In this document: one piece after another, positions 43,748-51,439 of the stretch
Layout of the letters: every line of letters starts with the position of its first letter
Numbering within the stretch: the first letter of the stretch is position 1
DNA from: Winogradskyella luteola
GTDB lineage: Bacteria; Bacteroidota; Bacteroidia; Flavobacteriales; Flavobacteriaceae
Reading direction: 5' to 3'
DNA length: 64,000 nt
Assembly: GCF_019203985.1 (NCBI RefSeq)
Contig: NZ_JAGSPD010000001.1
Location: 1-64,000 of the forward strand
Program-made: the position numbers and the translations under genes
The notes under the pieces: model-generated
Told to the model about the DNA's origin: nothing
Databases searched by the model: none
The model's input: the letters and a program-made list of their open reading frames with translations, nothing else

Positions 43748-44836
43748 ATGGCTAAAAAGCAATTATTCACAAAAAAGTCGATGGACTTTTTAGAAAAATA
43801 TTTAAATAATGCCTCTCCAACAGGTTACGAATGGGAAGGGCAAAAACTATGGATGGACTACCTAAAACCTTATGTTGATGAGTTTATTACAGATACTTAT
43901 GGTTCTGCCGTGGCGGTTATAAATCCTAAAGCAAAATACAAAGTCGTTATAGAAGGGCATGCTGACGAAATTTCGTGGTATGTCAACTATATTTCAGACA
44001 AAGGTTTGCTGTATGTTATTAGAAATGGTGGAAGCGACCACCAAATAGCACCAAGTAAGATCATAAATATTCACACAAAAAATGGCATTGTAAAAGGGGT
44101 TTTTGGTTGGCCAGCTATACATACCAGAAACAAATCTAAAGAAGAACCACCAAAACCAGATAATATCTGTATTGATATAGGTGCAAAGGATAAAGAGGAA
44201 GTTGAAAAAATGGGAGTTCATGTGGGCTGTGTCATTACTTACCCTGATGAGTTCCATATTCTCAATAAAGACAAGTTTGTTTGCAGAGCTCTAGATAATC
44301 GAATGGGAGGCTTTATGATTGCCGAAGTCGCCCGATTACTACACGAGAACAAAAAGAAATTACCTTTTGGTCTTTATATAACCAATTCCGTTCAGGAAGA
44401 AATAGGATTACGTGGTGCAGAAATGATTACAGAAACCATTAAACCCAATGTTGCTATAGTTACGGATGTCACTCACGATACAACGACTCCGATGATAGAT
44501 CCCAAAAAACAGGGCTTGGCTAAAATTGGTGATGGACCAGTAGTCGCATATGCGCCTGCGGTACAACAAAAACTTAGAGATTTAATTACAGATACAGCTG
44601 AAGAGAAAAAAATACCGTTTCAACGTGCCGCACTTTCTAGAGCCACAGGAACAGATACAGATGCATTTGCCTATAGTAATGGCGGTGTTGCTTCTGCCTT
44701 AATTTCTTTACCGCTGCGTTATATGCATACCACTGTAGAGATGGTTCATAAAAGTGATGTTGAAAATGTGATAAAGCTAATTTACGAAACACTCTTAAAA
44801 ATTGAGGACGGAGACACGTTTAGTTATTTTGAATAA
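43748..44836 (+). CDS. M42-family metallopeptidase
   Basis: 362 residues. Metal ligands are visible in IEGHADEISW (His, Asp), RALDNRMGG (Asp), QEEIGLRGA (catalytic and ligand Glu), DVTHDT (Asp) and the C-terminal YMHTTVEM (His). M42 peptidases are large tetrahedral aminopeptidases for short peptides in the cytosol. The start at 43748 gives a short lysine-rich leader with no signal peptide. Single-gene unit. Confidence 0.92.
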   Translation: MAKKQLFTKKSMDFLEKYLNNASPTGYEWEGQKLWMDYLKPYVDEFITDTYGSAVAVINPKAKYKVVIEGHADEISWYVNYISDKGLLYVIRNGGSDHQIAPSKIINIHTKNGIVKGVFGWPAIHTRNKSKEEPPKPDNICIDIGAKDKEEVEKMGVHVGCVITYPDEFHILNKDKFVCRALDNRMGGFMIAEVARLLHENKKKLPFGLYITNSVQEEIGLRGAEMITETIKPNVAIVTDVTHDTTTPMIDPKKQGLAKIGDGPVVAYAPAVQQKLRDLITDTAEEKKIPFQRAALSRATGTDTDAFAYSNGGVASALISLPLRYMHTTVEMVHKSDVENVIKLIYETLLKIEDGDTFSYFE

Positions 44837-44887
44837 AATGAAAGATCTCATTGAAAATATATGTTTTAGAATCTTCAATTTTTCTTT

Positions 44888-45445
44888 ATGGATGAATATA
44901 TCGACATTGTTGACAATAAAGGTAAGCCCACAGGCAAAACGGCTTTAAAATCCGAAGCACATAAAAACGGTTGGTATCACAATACAATTCATTTATGGCT
45001 ATATACCAAACAAGGTGAAGTCTTGTTACAACAACGTTCACATAAAAAAGCGATTCACCCCTTGCTTTGGGATGTATCTGCTGCGGGACATATTGATGCA
45101 GGCGAAACGTTTTTAGAAGCTGCAATAAGAGAAACGAAAGAGGAAATTGGGTTAGAACTACAGCCTAAAGATTTAATAAAAATTGGTGTTGAGTTTCATG
45201 AAACCAACTATGCAAGTGGAGCGATTCAAGATAATGAATTTCATCAGGTGTATATTGCTGAATTAAAGACTGAACTAAAAAACCTTACTCCACAAAAAGA
45301 TGAAGTTGAAGCTTTAAAACTTGTATCTTTTAAAACGTTTGAAGACTTATTAGCTCAGAGTGAAACCAATAATCATTTCATTCCAACAAATAAATCGTAT
45401 TACTACTTTGTAATTAAGACCATTAAACAAAAACTCAACATATGA
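44888..45445 (+). CDS. Nudix hydrolase
   Basis: 185 residues. A complete Nudix box GHIDAGETFLEAAIRETKEE plus IG lies at about 58-80. The N-terminal part (DNKGKPTGKTALKSEAHKNG) and the LWDVSAAG region resemble isopentenyl-diphosphate isomerase-like Nudix proteins, but the IDI catalytic Cys is not clear. It overlaps the PrsW gene by 4 bp. Confidence 0.88.
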   Translation: MDEYIDIVDNKGKPTGKTALKSEAHKNGWYHNTIHLWLYTKQGEVLLQQRSHKKAIHPLLWDVSAAGHIDAGETFLEAAIRETKEEIGLELQPKDLIKIGVEFHETNYASGAIQDNEFHQVYIAELKTELKNLTPQKDEVEALKLVSFKTFEDLLAQSETNNHFIPTNKSYYYFVIKTIKQKLNI

Positions 45446-46116
45446 ATTTATTGCTCATGGCAGTTGCGCCAGTAATGGTCATTATCGTTTACATCTATTT
45501 TCAAGATAAATATGAAAAAGAACCTATTGGTCTGCTTTTAGCTAGTTTTCTTTTTGGAGCCATAGTTAGTATTATAATTGTAACTGTGCTGTATTTATTA
45601 ACGGGACGATTCATTCCCATTACTAATGAGTTTAGTGTATGGCAACAGTTTATTCAAGCATTTATAGTGGTGGCACTATCGGAAGAATTTAGTAAATATG
45701 TTATTATAAAATATTTTAACCAGCCTAAGAAGGCTTTCAATGAGCCCTACGATGGTATTATCTATGCCGTTATGGTCTCCATGGGTTTTGCATGTACCGA
45801 AAACATTATGTATGTACTCGAAGGAGGTTACCAAACGGCTGTTCTAAGAGCTTTTACTGCTGTACCTGCACATGCCACATTCGGAATATTAATGGGGTAT
45901 TATATGGGTAAGGCTAAGTTTTCTAAAAATAGGTTCCAGCTAAATATGGCTGGTTTGTTTTTAGCAGTGCTCTTCCATGGTGCATACGATTTCTTTTTAT
46001 TTATAAGATTCATACCAGGTATATCTATTGGAGCTTTTATATCTTTGATTGTTGGTATTATCCTTTCAAAAAAAGCGATACGACGACATCAGGAAAATTC
46101 AACATTTAAAACATAA
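45442..46116 (+). CDS. PrsW-family intramembrane metalloprotease
   Basis: 224 residues with seven hydrophobic helices. PrsW signatures are ALSEEFSKYV (the EExxK-type motif), CTENIMYVLEGG (second conserved segment), AHATFGILMGYYMGKA and FHGAYDFF (His/Asp motif). In Bacillus PrsW cuts an anti-sigma factor in stress signalling; the target here is unknown. Overlaps and probably shares a transcript with the Nudix gene. Confidence 0.88.
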   Translation: MNLLLMAVAPVMVIIVYIYFQDKYEKEPIGLLLASFLFGAIVSIIIVTVLYLLTGRFIPITNEFSVWQQFIQAFIVVALSEEFSKYVIIKYFNQPKKAFNEPYDGIIYAVMVSMGFACTENIMYVLEGGYQTAVLRAFTAVPAHATFGILMGYYMGKAKFSKNRFQLNMAGLFLAVLFHGAYDFFLFIRFIPGISIGAFISLIVGIILSKKAIRRHQENSTFKT

Positions 46117-46186
46117 TATTAAACATGATTTAGTTCATGTTTTAAAAACCTTTTAATGTATAAATTTACACTTTAAAATCGCTACT

Positions 46187-46663
46187 ATGTATAAAATAAA
46201 AGTGAATGCTTCTCATCAATTTGACATTTCAAAAAAAGATGCTGAAGCTGTAGATTGTATTAAAACTTCGGACAATACATTTCACATTCTACAAGACAAC
46301 AAATCTGTAAAAACAGCCATTTTAAATTCAGATTTCAACAACAAACTCTATACTGTTAAGGTTAATAACAACACTTATGAGGTTAACATTAACGATGCTC
46401 TGGATCAGCAAATAGAAGCTTTAGGATTTGAAATTGGTGCTTCTAAAAAAGTAAACGAGATTAAGGCACCAATGCCTGGATTAATACTCGAAATCAATGT
46501 CGAAAAAGGCCAAGACGTAAAAGAAGACGATGCCTTACTGATCCTCGAAGCCATGAAAATGGAGAATGTCATTAACTCACCCAGAGATGGTGTTATAAAA
46601 TCGCTTAGTGTAAAGCAAGGTGAAACAGTTGAAAAAAATTCACTTTTAATAGAATTTGAATAA
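46187..46663 (+). CDS. Biotin carboxyl carrier protein of an acyl-CoA carboxylase
   Basis: 158 residues. The C-terminal biotinyl domain has EAMKMEN with Lys124 as the biotin site and the usual IKAPMPGLI and GETVEKN around it. The first 80 residues are a carrier-specific leader. It supplies biotin to the biotin carboxylase and carboxyltransferase encoded downstream. The family includes acetyl-, propionyl- and methylcrotonyl-CoA carboxylase carriers; the three-gene context with a CT resembling propionyl-CoA carboxylase beta suggests an acyl-CoA carboxylase rather than the housekeeping acetyl type. Confidence 0.9.
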   Translation: MYKIKVNASHQFDISKKDAEAVDCIKTSDNTFHILQDNKSVKTAILNSDFNNKLYTVKVNNNTYEVNINDALDQQIEALGFEIGASKKVNEIKAPMPGLILEINVEKGQDVKEDDALLILEAMKMENVINSPRDGVIKSLSVKQGETVEKNSLLIEFE

Positions 46664-46666
46664 AGG

Positions 46667-46758
46667 ATGTCCATTCGAGTGTTTTTGTAAAGCATAAGCA
46701 AAACGTATCGAGGACTTCTCGATAATATTTTCTACCGAAAAATCACTCGAAGTGACAT
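46667..46758. repeat. Dispersed palindromic (REP-like) element
   Basis: Ends ATGTCCATTCGAGTG and CACTCGAAGTGACAT are imperfect inverted repeats, and the centre TATCGAG-GACTT-CTCGATA is a perfect hairpin. Such elements are scattered through Flavobacteriaceae. It sits between the carrier and biotin carboxylase genes and could affect mRNA stability. Confidence 0.6.
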
Positions 46759-46773
46759 TATAAAGAAAATAAT

Positions 46774-48219
46774 ATGAAAAAAATATTAGTTGCCAATAGA
46801 GGTGAAATTGCTATCCGCGTTATGCGCACGGCAAAAAAAATGGGTATTAAAACTGTTGCTGTTTTTTCTGAGGCAGATAGAAATGCGCTTCATGTAAAGT
46901 ATGCAGACGAAGCTGTTTGTATTGGTCCAGCACCATCAAATCAATCTTATTTAAGAGGAGATAAAATTATAGAAGTTGCTAAATCGCTAGATGTAGATGG
47001 TATTCATCCAGGTTATGGTTTCTTAAGTGAGAATGCAGATTTTGCGCAATTATGCGAAAAGAACGATGTTATTTTCATTGGACCGCGCTCTAAAGCCATA
47101 AAAATGATGGGAGACAAATTAGCAGCAAAAGATGCTGTTAAAGATTACGATATACCAATGGTGCCTGGTGTTGACCATGCGGTTACCGATCCAAAAGAAG
47201 CCGTACAGATTGCCAGAGACATCGGATTACCAATTCTTATAAAAGCTGCAGCTGGCGGTGGCGGAAAAGGTATGCGTGTGGTGGAAAAAGAAAAAGACGT
47301 AGAAAATCAGATGAAGCGTGCTATCAGTGAAGCTACATCTGCTTTTGGAGACGGTTCTGTTTTTGTTGAAAAATATGTGACATCCCCAAGACATATTGAA
47401 ATTCAGGTTATGGCTGATAGTCACGGTAATATTTTGCATTTTTTTGAGCGTGAATGCTCCATACAAAGACGCCATCAAAAAGTAGTTGAAGAAGCACCCT
47501 CATCAGTTTTATCTCCAGAATTAAGAGAAAGAATGGGACAAGCTGCAATTAATGTAGCACGTTCTTGTGATTATCTAGGTGCAGGAACAGTAGAGTTTTT
47601 ATTGGATGCAGATCATAATTTCTACTTTCTTGAAATGAACACACGATTACAGGTAGAGCATCCCGTATCTGAATGGATTTCTGGTGTAGATTTAGTGGAA
47701 CTTCAAATTAAAGTGGCTCGTGGTGAAGCTTTGGATATCAAACAAGACGATTTAAAAATCAATGGTCATGCGTTAGAACTTCGTGTGTATGCCGAAGATC
47801 CAATGAATGATTTTTTACCTAGTGTTGGTAATCTAGAAGTATATCAGCTTCCAGAGGGTAAAAATATACGTGTAGATAACGGTTTTGAGGAAGGCATGGA
47901 TATTCCTATTTATTATGACCCAATGCTATCTAAGTTAATTACTTATGGTGATACGCGTGAAGAAGCCATTGAGTTGATGATAAAAGCTATTGATAATTAC
48001 CATGTAAAAGGTGTGCAAACAACTTTACCTTTTGGACGATTTGTCTGCCAACACGATGCGTTTAGAACTGGTAATTTTGATACGCATTTTGTAAAGAAGT
48101 ACTACTCACCTAGTCTTTTAGAAGAACAGCATAAAAATGAAGCTGAAATAGCTGCTAAAATTGCGTTAAAGCAATATTTGGAGGATCAAAAATTATTACG
48201 GTTACCGATACCAAGCTAA
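46774..48219 (+). CDS. accC: Biotin carboxylase subunit
   Basis: 481 residues. ATP-grasp biotin carboxylase: start KKILVANRGEIAIRVMRTAK, glycine-rich AAAGGGGKGMRVV (about 164-176), the biotin-carboxylase signature EMNTRLQVEHPVSEWI and the C-terminal domain. Length slightly above the E. coli AccC (about 450). It carboxylates biotin on the carrier with ATP and bicarbonate. Named accC by similarity; it belongs to the acyl-CoA carboxylase set here. Confidence 0.92.
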   Translation: MKKILVANRGEIAIRVMRTAKKMGIKTVAVFSEADRNALHVKYADEAVCIGPAPSNQSYLRGDKIIEVAKSLDVDGIHPGYGFLSENADFAQLCEKNDVIFIGPRSKAIKMMGDKLAAKDAVKDYDIPMVPGVDHAVTDPKEAVQIARDIGLPILIKAAAGGGGKGMRVVEKEKDVENQMKRAISEATSAFGDGSVFVEKYVTSPRHIEIQVMADSHGNILHFFERECSIQRRHQKVVEEAPSSVLSPELRERMGQAAINVARSCDYLGAGTVEFLLDADHNFYFLEMNTRLQVEHPVSEWISGVDLVELQIKVARGEALDIKQDDLKINGHALELRVYAEDPMNDFLPSVGNLEVYQLPEGKNIRVDNGFEEGMDIPIYYDPMLSKLITYGDTREEAIELMIKAIDNYHVKGVQTTLPFGRFVCQHDAFRTGNFDTHFVKKYYSPSLLEEQHKNEAEIAAKIALKQYLEDQKLLRLPIPS

Positions 48220-48259
48220 TCGTAAATAACAATTAAAGTGCAATCATGTTACAAAACAG

Positions 48260-48280
48260 ATTCTGAATCAAATTCAGAAT
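48260..48280. repeat. Small palindromic element
   Basis: ATTCTGAAT (48260-48268) and ATTCAGAAT (48272-48280) form a perfect hairpin around CAA. It lies between the biotin carboxylase and carboxyltransferase genes and looks like a fragment of a dispersed flavobacterial repeat. Confidence 0.5.
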
Positions 48281-48296
48281 AACAAACAATAAGCAT

Positions 48297-49838
48297 ATGG
48301 ATTCAAAAATAAAAACACTTAACAATAAGCTTTCACAAGCAAAACTTGGTGGCGGCCAAGCCAGAATAGACAAACAACATCAAAAGAAAAAGCTAACTGC
48401 GAGAGAACGCGTTATGTACCTTTTAGATGAAGGCTCTTTTGAAGAAATTGGTGCTTTGGTAACACACAGAACAAAAGATTTTGGCATGGCAGACCAAAAA
48501 TTTTATGGTGATGGAGTTGTTACAGGCTACGGAACTGTAAATGGTAGATTAGTCTATATATTTGCACAAGATTTTACGGTTTTTGGTGGTTCACTCTCTG
48601 AAACTCATGCTGAAAAAATCTGTAAGATTATGGATATGGCTGTAAATGTTGGAGCCCCAGTCATTGGTTTAAATGATTCTGGTGGAGCGCGCATCCAAGA
48701 AGGTGTACGTTCACTCGGAGGTTATGCAGATATTTTTTACAGAAATGTACAAGCTTCTGGTGTGATACCACAAATCTCGGCAATTATGGGACCATGTGCT
48801 GGTGGTGCTGTCTACTCACCTGCTATGACCGATTTTACATTAATGGTTGAAGATACCAGTTATATGTTTGTTACTGGACCAAATGTGGTAAAAACCGTGA
48901 CTAACGAAGAAGTTACCAGTGAGGAGCTTGGTGGTGCAAGTGTACATTCCACAAAGTCTGGCGTTGCTCATAAAACCTCAGCTAATGATGTAGAATGCTT
49001 AGAAGATGTAAAACAATTACTAAGCTATTTACCACAAAGCAATAAAGAAAAACCGCTAGATATTTCATTTGAAATTAAAGAAGAGGTCAGAGATGTTTTA
49101 GATAAAATTGTACCAGATAATCCAAATAAGCCTTACGATATGCATGAGGTTATAGAAGGAATTATTGATGAAGATTCTTTTTATGAGATTCACAAAGATT
49201 TTGCTGAAAATATTATCGTGGGTTTTGCACGTTTAGGTGGAAAATCGGTTGGTATTGTTGCCAACCAGCCTATGTTTTTGGCTGGTGTATTGGATGTTAA
49301 CAGTTCTACTAAAGCGGCACGATTTGTACGTTTTTGCGATTGTTTTAATATTCCACTGCTCGTATTAGAAGACGTTCCTGGTTTTTTACCAGGCACGGAC
49401 CAAGAATGGAATGCTATCATTACAAATGGTGCCAAACTATTATATGCCTTTAGTGAGGCTACCGTACCAAGAGTTACAGTAATTACCAGAAAAGCCTATG
49501 GTGGTGCTTACGACGTTATGAACTCAAAACATATTGGTGCAGACATGAACTTTGCTTGGCCAAATGCCGAAATTGCCGTAATGGGCGCAAAAGGTGCAGC
49601 TGAGATTATTTTTAAGCGTGAAATTTCTGATGCTACTGACAAAGAAGCAAAATGGAAAGAAAAAGAAGCGGAATATGCTGAACTTTTTGCCAATCCTTAC
49701 AGTGCTGCCGAACGTGGTTTTGTAGATGAGGTCATTCTACCTCACAATACAAGACGTAAATTGATTAAAGCATTTAGCATGTTAGAAAACAAAGAGGTAG
49801 TAAACCCTAAGCGTAAGCATGGTAATATTCCACTTTAA
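48297..49838 (+). CDS. Acyl-CoA carboxylase carboxyltransferase (beta) subunit
   Basis: 513 residues, single-chain carboxyltransferase of the propionyl-/acyl-CoA carboxylase type. N-terminal [20 protein letters not shown], the first crotonase-like half with [20 protein letters not shown], and the second with [14 protein letters not shown] and [11 protein letters not shown]. It transfers carboxyl from biotin to propionyl- or another acyl-CoA, producing methylmalonyl-CoA or malonyl-CoA. Third gene of the set with BCCP and biotin carboxylase. The 3' end overlaps the convergent gene by about 30 bp. Confidence 0.92.
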   Translation: MDSKIKTLNNKLSQAKLGGGQARIDKQHQKKKLTARERVMYLLDEGSFEEIGALVTHRTKDFGMADQKFYGDGVVTGYGTVNGRLVYIFAQDFTVFGGSLSETHAEKICKIMDMAVNVGAPVIGLNDSGGARIQEGVRSLGGYADIFYRNVQASGVIPQISAIMGPCAGGAVYSPAMTDFTLMVEDTSYMFVTGPNVVKTVTNEEVTSEELGGASVHSTKSGVAHKTSANDVECLEDVKQLLSYLPQSNKEKPLDISFEIKEEVRDVLDKIVPDNPNKPYDMHEVIEGIIDEDSFYEIHKDFAENIIVGFARLGGKSVGIVANQPMFLAGVLDVNSSTKAARFVRFCDCFNIPLLVLEDVPGFLPGTDQEWNAIITNGAKLLYAFSEATVPRVTVITRKAYGGAYDVMNSKHIGADMNFAWPNAEIAVMGAKGAAEIIFKREISDATDKEAKWKEKEAEYAELFANPYSAAERGFVDEVILPHNTRRKLIKAFSMLENKEVVNPKRKHGNIPL

Positions 49839-50217
49839 ATGTATAATGTATCGTTTTAATTAAAGGATTCGTAACGCAGTGTAACTTTGTAATCTTAATA
49901 TCTTTAATACTTGTTTGTTTAATATTATTATAAAAATGAGATTTATTATAGGTCTCTAATAATTCCAACAAGGGTTTATTGTCTATTTGATCAGGTAAAT
50001 GATTAAACTTTTCCAGGTAATAATGAAGCTCCTGTAAAAGCATACCCAACCTACTTGCCCCTTCAATATATTGGTCATCAGACGCAATTAATGATTTTAA
50101 AAACGGGAAGGTTACCTCGGAATTCTCTTGTCCGATTTCTAAAGTAGTTCTAACAAGAGCATATAAACTATACCAAGTCTCATTGGCGGAAGGCGTTTTA
50201 ATAACATATATTTTTAA
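49807..50217 (-). CDS. Hypothetical protein with unclear start (possibly damaged)
   Basis: The frame is open from 50217 to the TAG at 49807 and looks coding throughout: [59 protein letters not shown]. There is no ATG near its 5' end; the first ATG is about 59 codons in, and an ATG at the right distance upstream lies in a different frame. So either an unusual start codon is used or the start was lost. It lies downstream of an orphan GNAT gene end and may once have followed the GNAT gene in an operon. Family not recognised. Confidence 0.5.
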   Translation of the reverse strand, partial: LKIYVIKTPSANETWYSLYALVRTTLEIGQENSEVTFPFLKSLIASDDQYIEGASRLGMLLQELHYYLEKFNHLPDQIDNKPLLELLETYNKSHFYNNIKQTSIKDIKITKLHCVTNPLIKTIHYTFKVEYYHAYA

Positions 50218-50304
50218 TTAATTGAAGATTAAATGCTGATTATAAACGACTAAGCGTTTATTAATCTCCTAAATAAATAAGTAGTCTTAAATTTTTTTAA
50301 AATC

Positions 50305-50360
50305 TTAAAAAATGCGACCATAGTGGTTTAAATCTACGATTTCGCCTTTGGTAGTTTTAT
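50305..50360 (-). pseudogene. Orphan 3' end of a GNAT acetyltransferase gene
   Basis: The minus strand reads KTTKGEIVDLNHYGRIF then stop. The intact gene at 58626-59153 ends KTTKGEIVDLNYYGKLF. The last residues differ but the upstream nucleotides are nearly identical (50318-50360 against 58639-58681). No other part of a GNAT gene is here, so it is a displaced gene end. Confidence 0.75.
50318..50360 (+). repeat. Left 43-bp direct repeat of the four-gene module
   Basis: Matches 58639-58681 in the same orientation with a single mismatch (G at 50325, A at 58646). Identity stops abruptly at 50360. Consistent with one end of an integration at the 3' end of a GNAT gene. Confidence 0.8.
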
Positions 50361-50449
50361 GAAAAATTTATGATTTATTTTATTATCTTAAGCCGTCTAT
50401 GGTATATAAATTGAACGTAAATACACTAATTTTTAAACCAATTAAACAA

Positions 50450-51418
50450 ATGAAAAAGATAGCATTTATTTTATGTTTAATTTTAACTTATAGTTGTAAC
50501 TCGCAAACAAACCCCAAAGGTCACCTTTCAGATTCAACTTTGACGCTTAAAAAGAAATTAGACCTACAGTTACCTATAGAAACAATAGATTCTATATCTA
50601 AGATTGATGATTTGCGGCATAGTAGATTACAATCAATTTTGGAAAAGGAAATTAATAAAAATGCTGTTTGGAAAGGGTTAGTTGCAAAAAAGCTTATGGC
50701 TATTGGCATTGTTGATATGACTGATTTAAGCAATATTAAATACGCTGGCATAAACGATAACAACATGATGTATGCAGCGAGTCTACCTAAGATTGCAGTA
50801 TTATTGGCTGCAATGGACGCTATTGATAAAGGTGAGTTAGAGGATTCAAAGGAAGTTAGAAAAGATATGAGGTTAATGATTAGCAAGTCCAACAACAAAG
50901 CAACAACTCGTATGATAGACCGTGTGGGTTACGCTAAAATCGAAGAGGTGATGAGAGCTCCAAAGCACGAACTTTATGATGAAGAAACTGGCGGTGGTCT
51001 ATGGGTAGGCAAACGCTACGGTGGTGGTGGTGACACCAACAGAGAGCCTTTAAAGAATTTGAGTCATGCCGCAACCACCAAGCAAGTATGCAGTTTTTAT
51101 TACCAACTTGCTATGGGGAATCTTATTAGTAATGAACGCTCTGAAGAGATGTTAGAGATAATGAAAGATCCTGCTTTACATCATAAATTCGTAAATACAT
51201 TAGATAAAATAGCCCCAAATGCTAAAGTTTATAGAAAGTCAGGGTCTTGGAAAAACTATCACTCAGATTCAGCATTGGTCTGGGGGCCTAAGCGACGTTA
51301 TATTATAGTAGCGCTCATAGACAATGATTTTGGAGAAAGTATTATAAGGAATCTCGTAGCTCCTTTAGAAAAAGTAATGAAAAAAGAGCGTGCTTCAGTA
51401 AAGCAGCAAAAAATTTAA
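50450..51418 (+). CDS. Class A beta-lactamase-like serine hydrolase, lipoprotein
   Basis: About 322 residues from ATG 50450 (MKKIAFILCLILTYSCNSQ), giving lipobox TYSC; the frame is open upstream to 50399 but that would bury the signal. Motifs of penicillin-binding folds: SLPK (about 111-114), SNN (147-149) in the SDN position, and KSGSW in the KTG position. Possible roles are peptidoglycan or peptide hydrolysis. A second protein with the same motif set lies in the same module at 54280. Confidence 0.8.
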   Translation: MKKIAFILCLILTYSCNSQTNPKGHLSDSTLTLKKKLDLQLPIETIDSISKIDDLRHSRLQSILEKEINKNAVWKGLVAKKLMAIGIVDMTDLSNIKYAGINDNNMMYAASLPKIAVLLAAMDAIDKGELEDSKEVRKDMRLMISKSNNKATTRMIDRVGYAKIEEVMRAPKHELYDEETGGGLWVGKRYGGGGDTNREPLKNLSHAATTKQVCSFYYQLAMGNLISNERSEEMLEIMKDPALHHKFVNTLDKIAPNAKVYRKSGSWKNYHSDSALVWGPKRRYIIVALIDNDFGESIIRNLVAPLEKVMKKERASVKQQKI

Positions 51419-51439
51419 TTCAACAGACTCTGCTTATTA

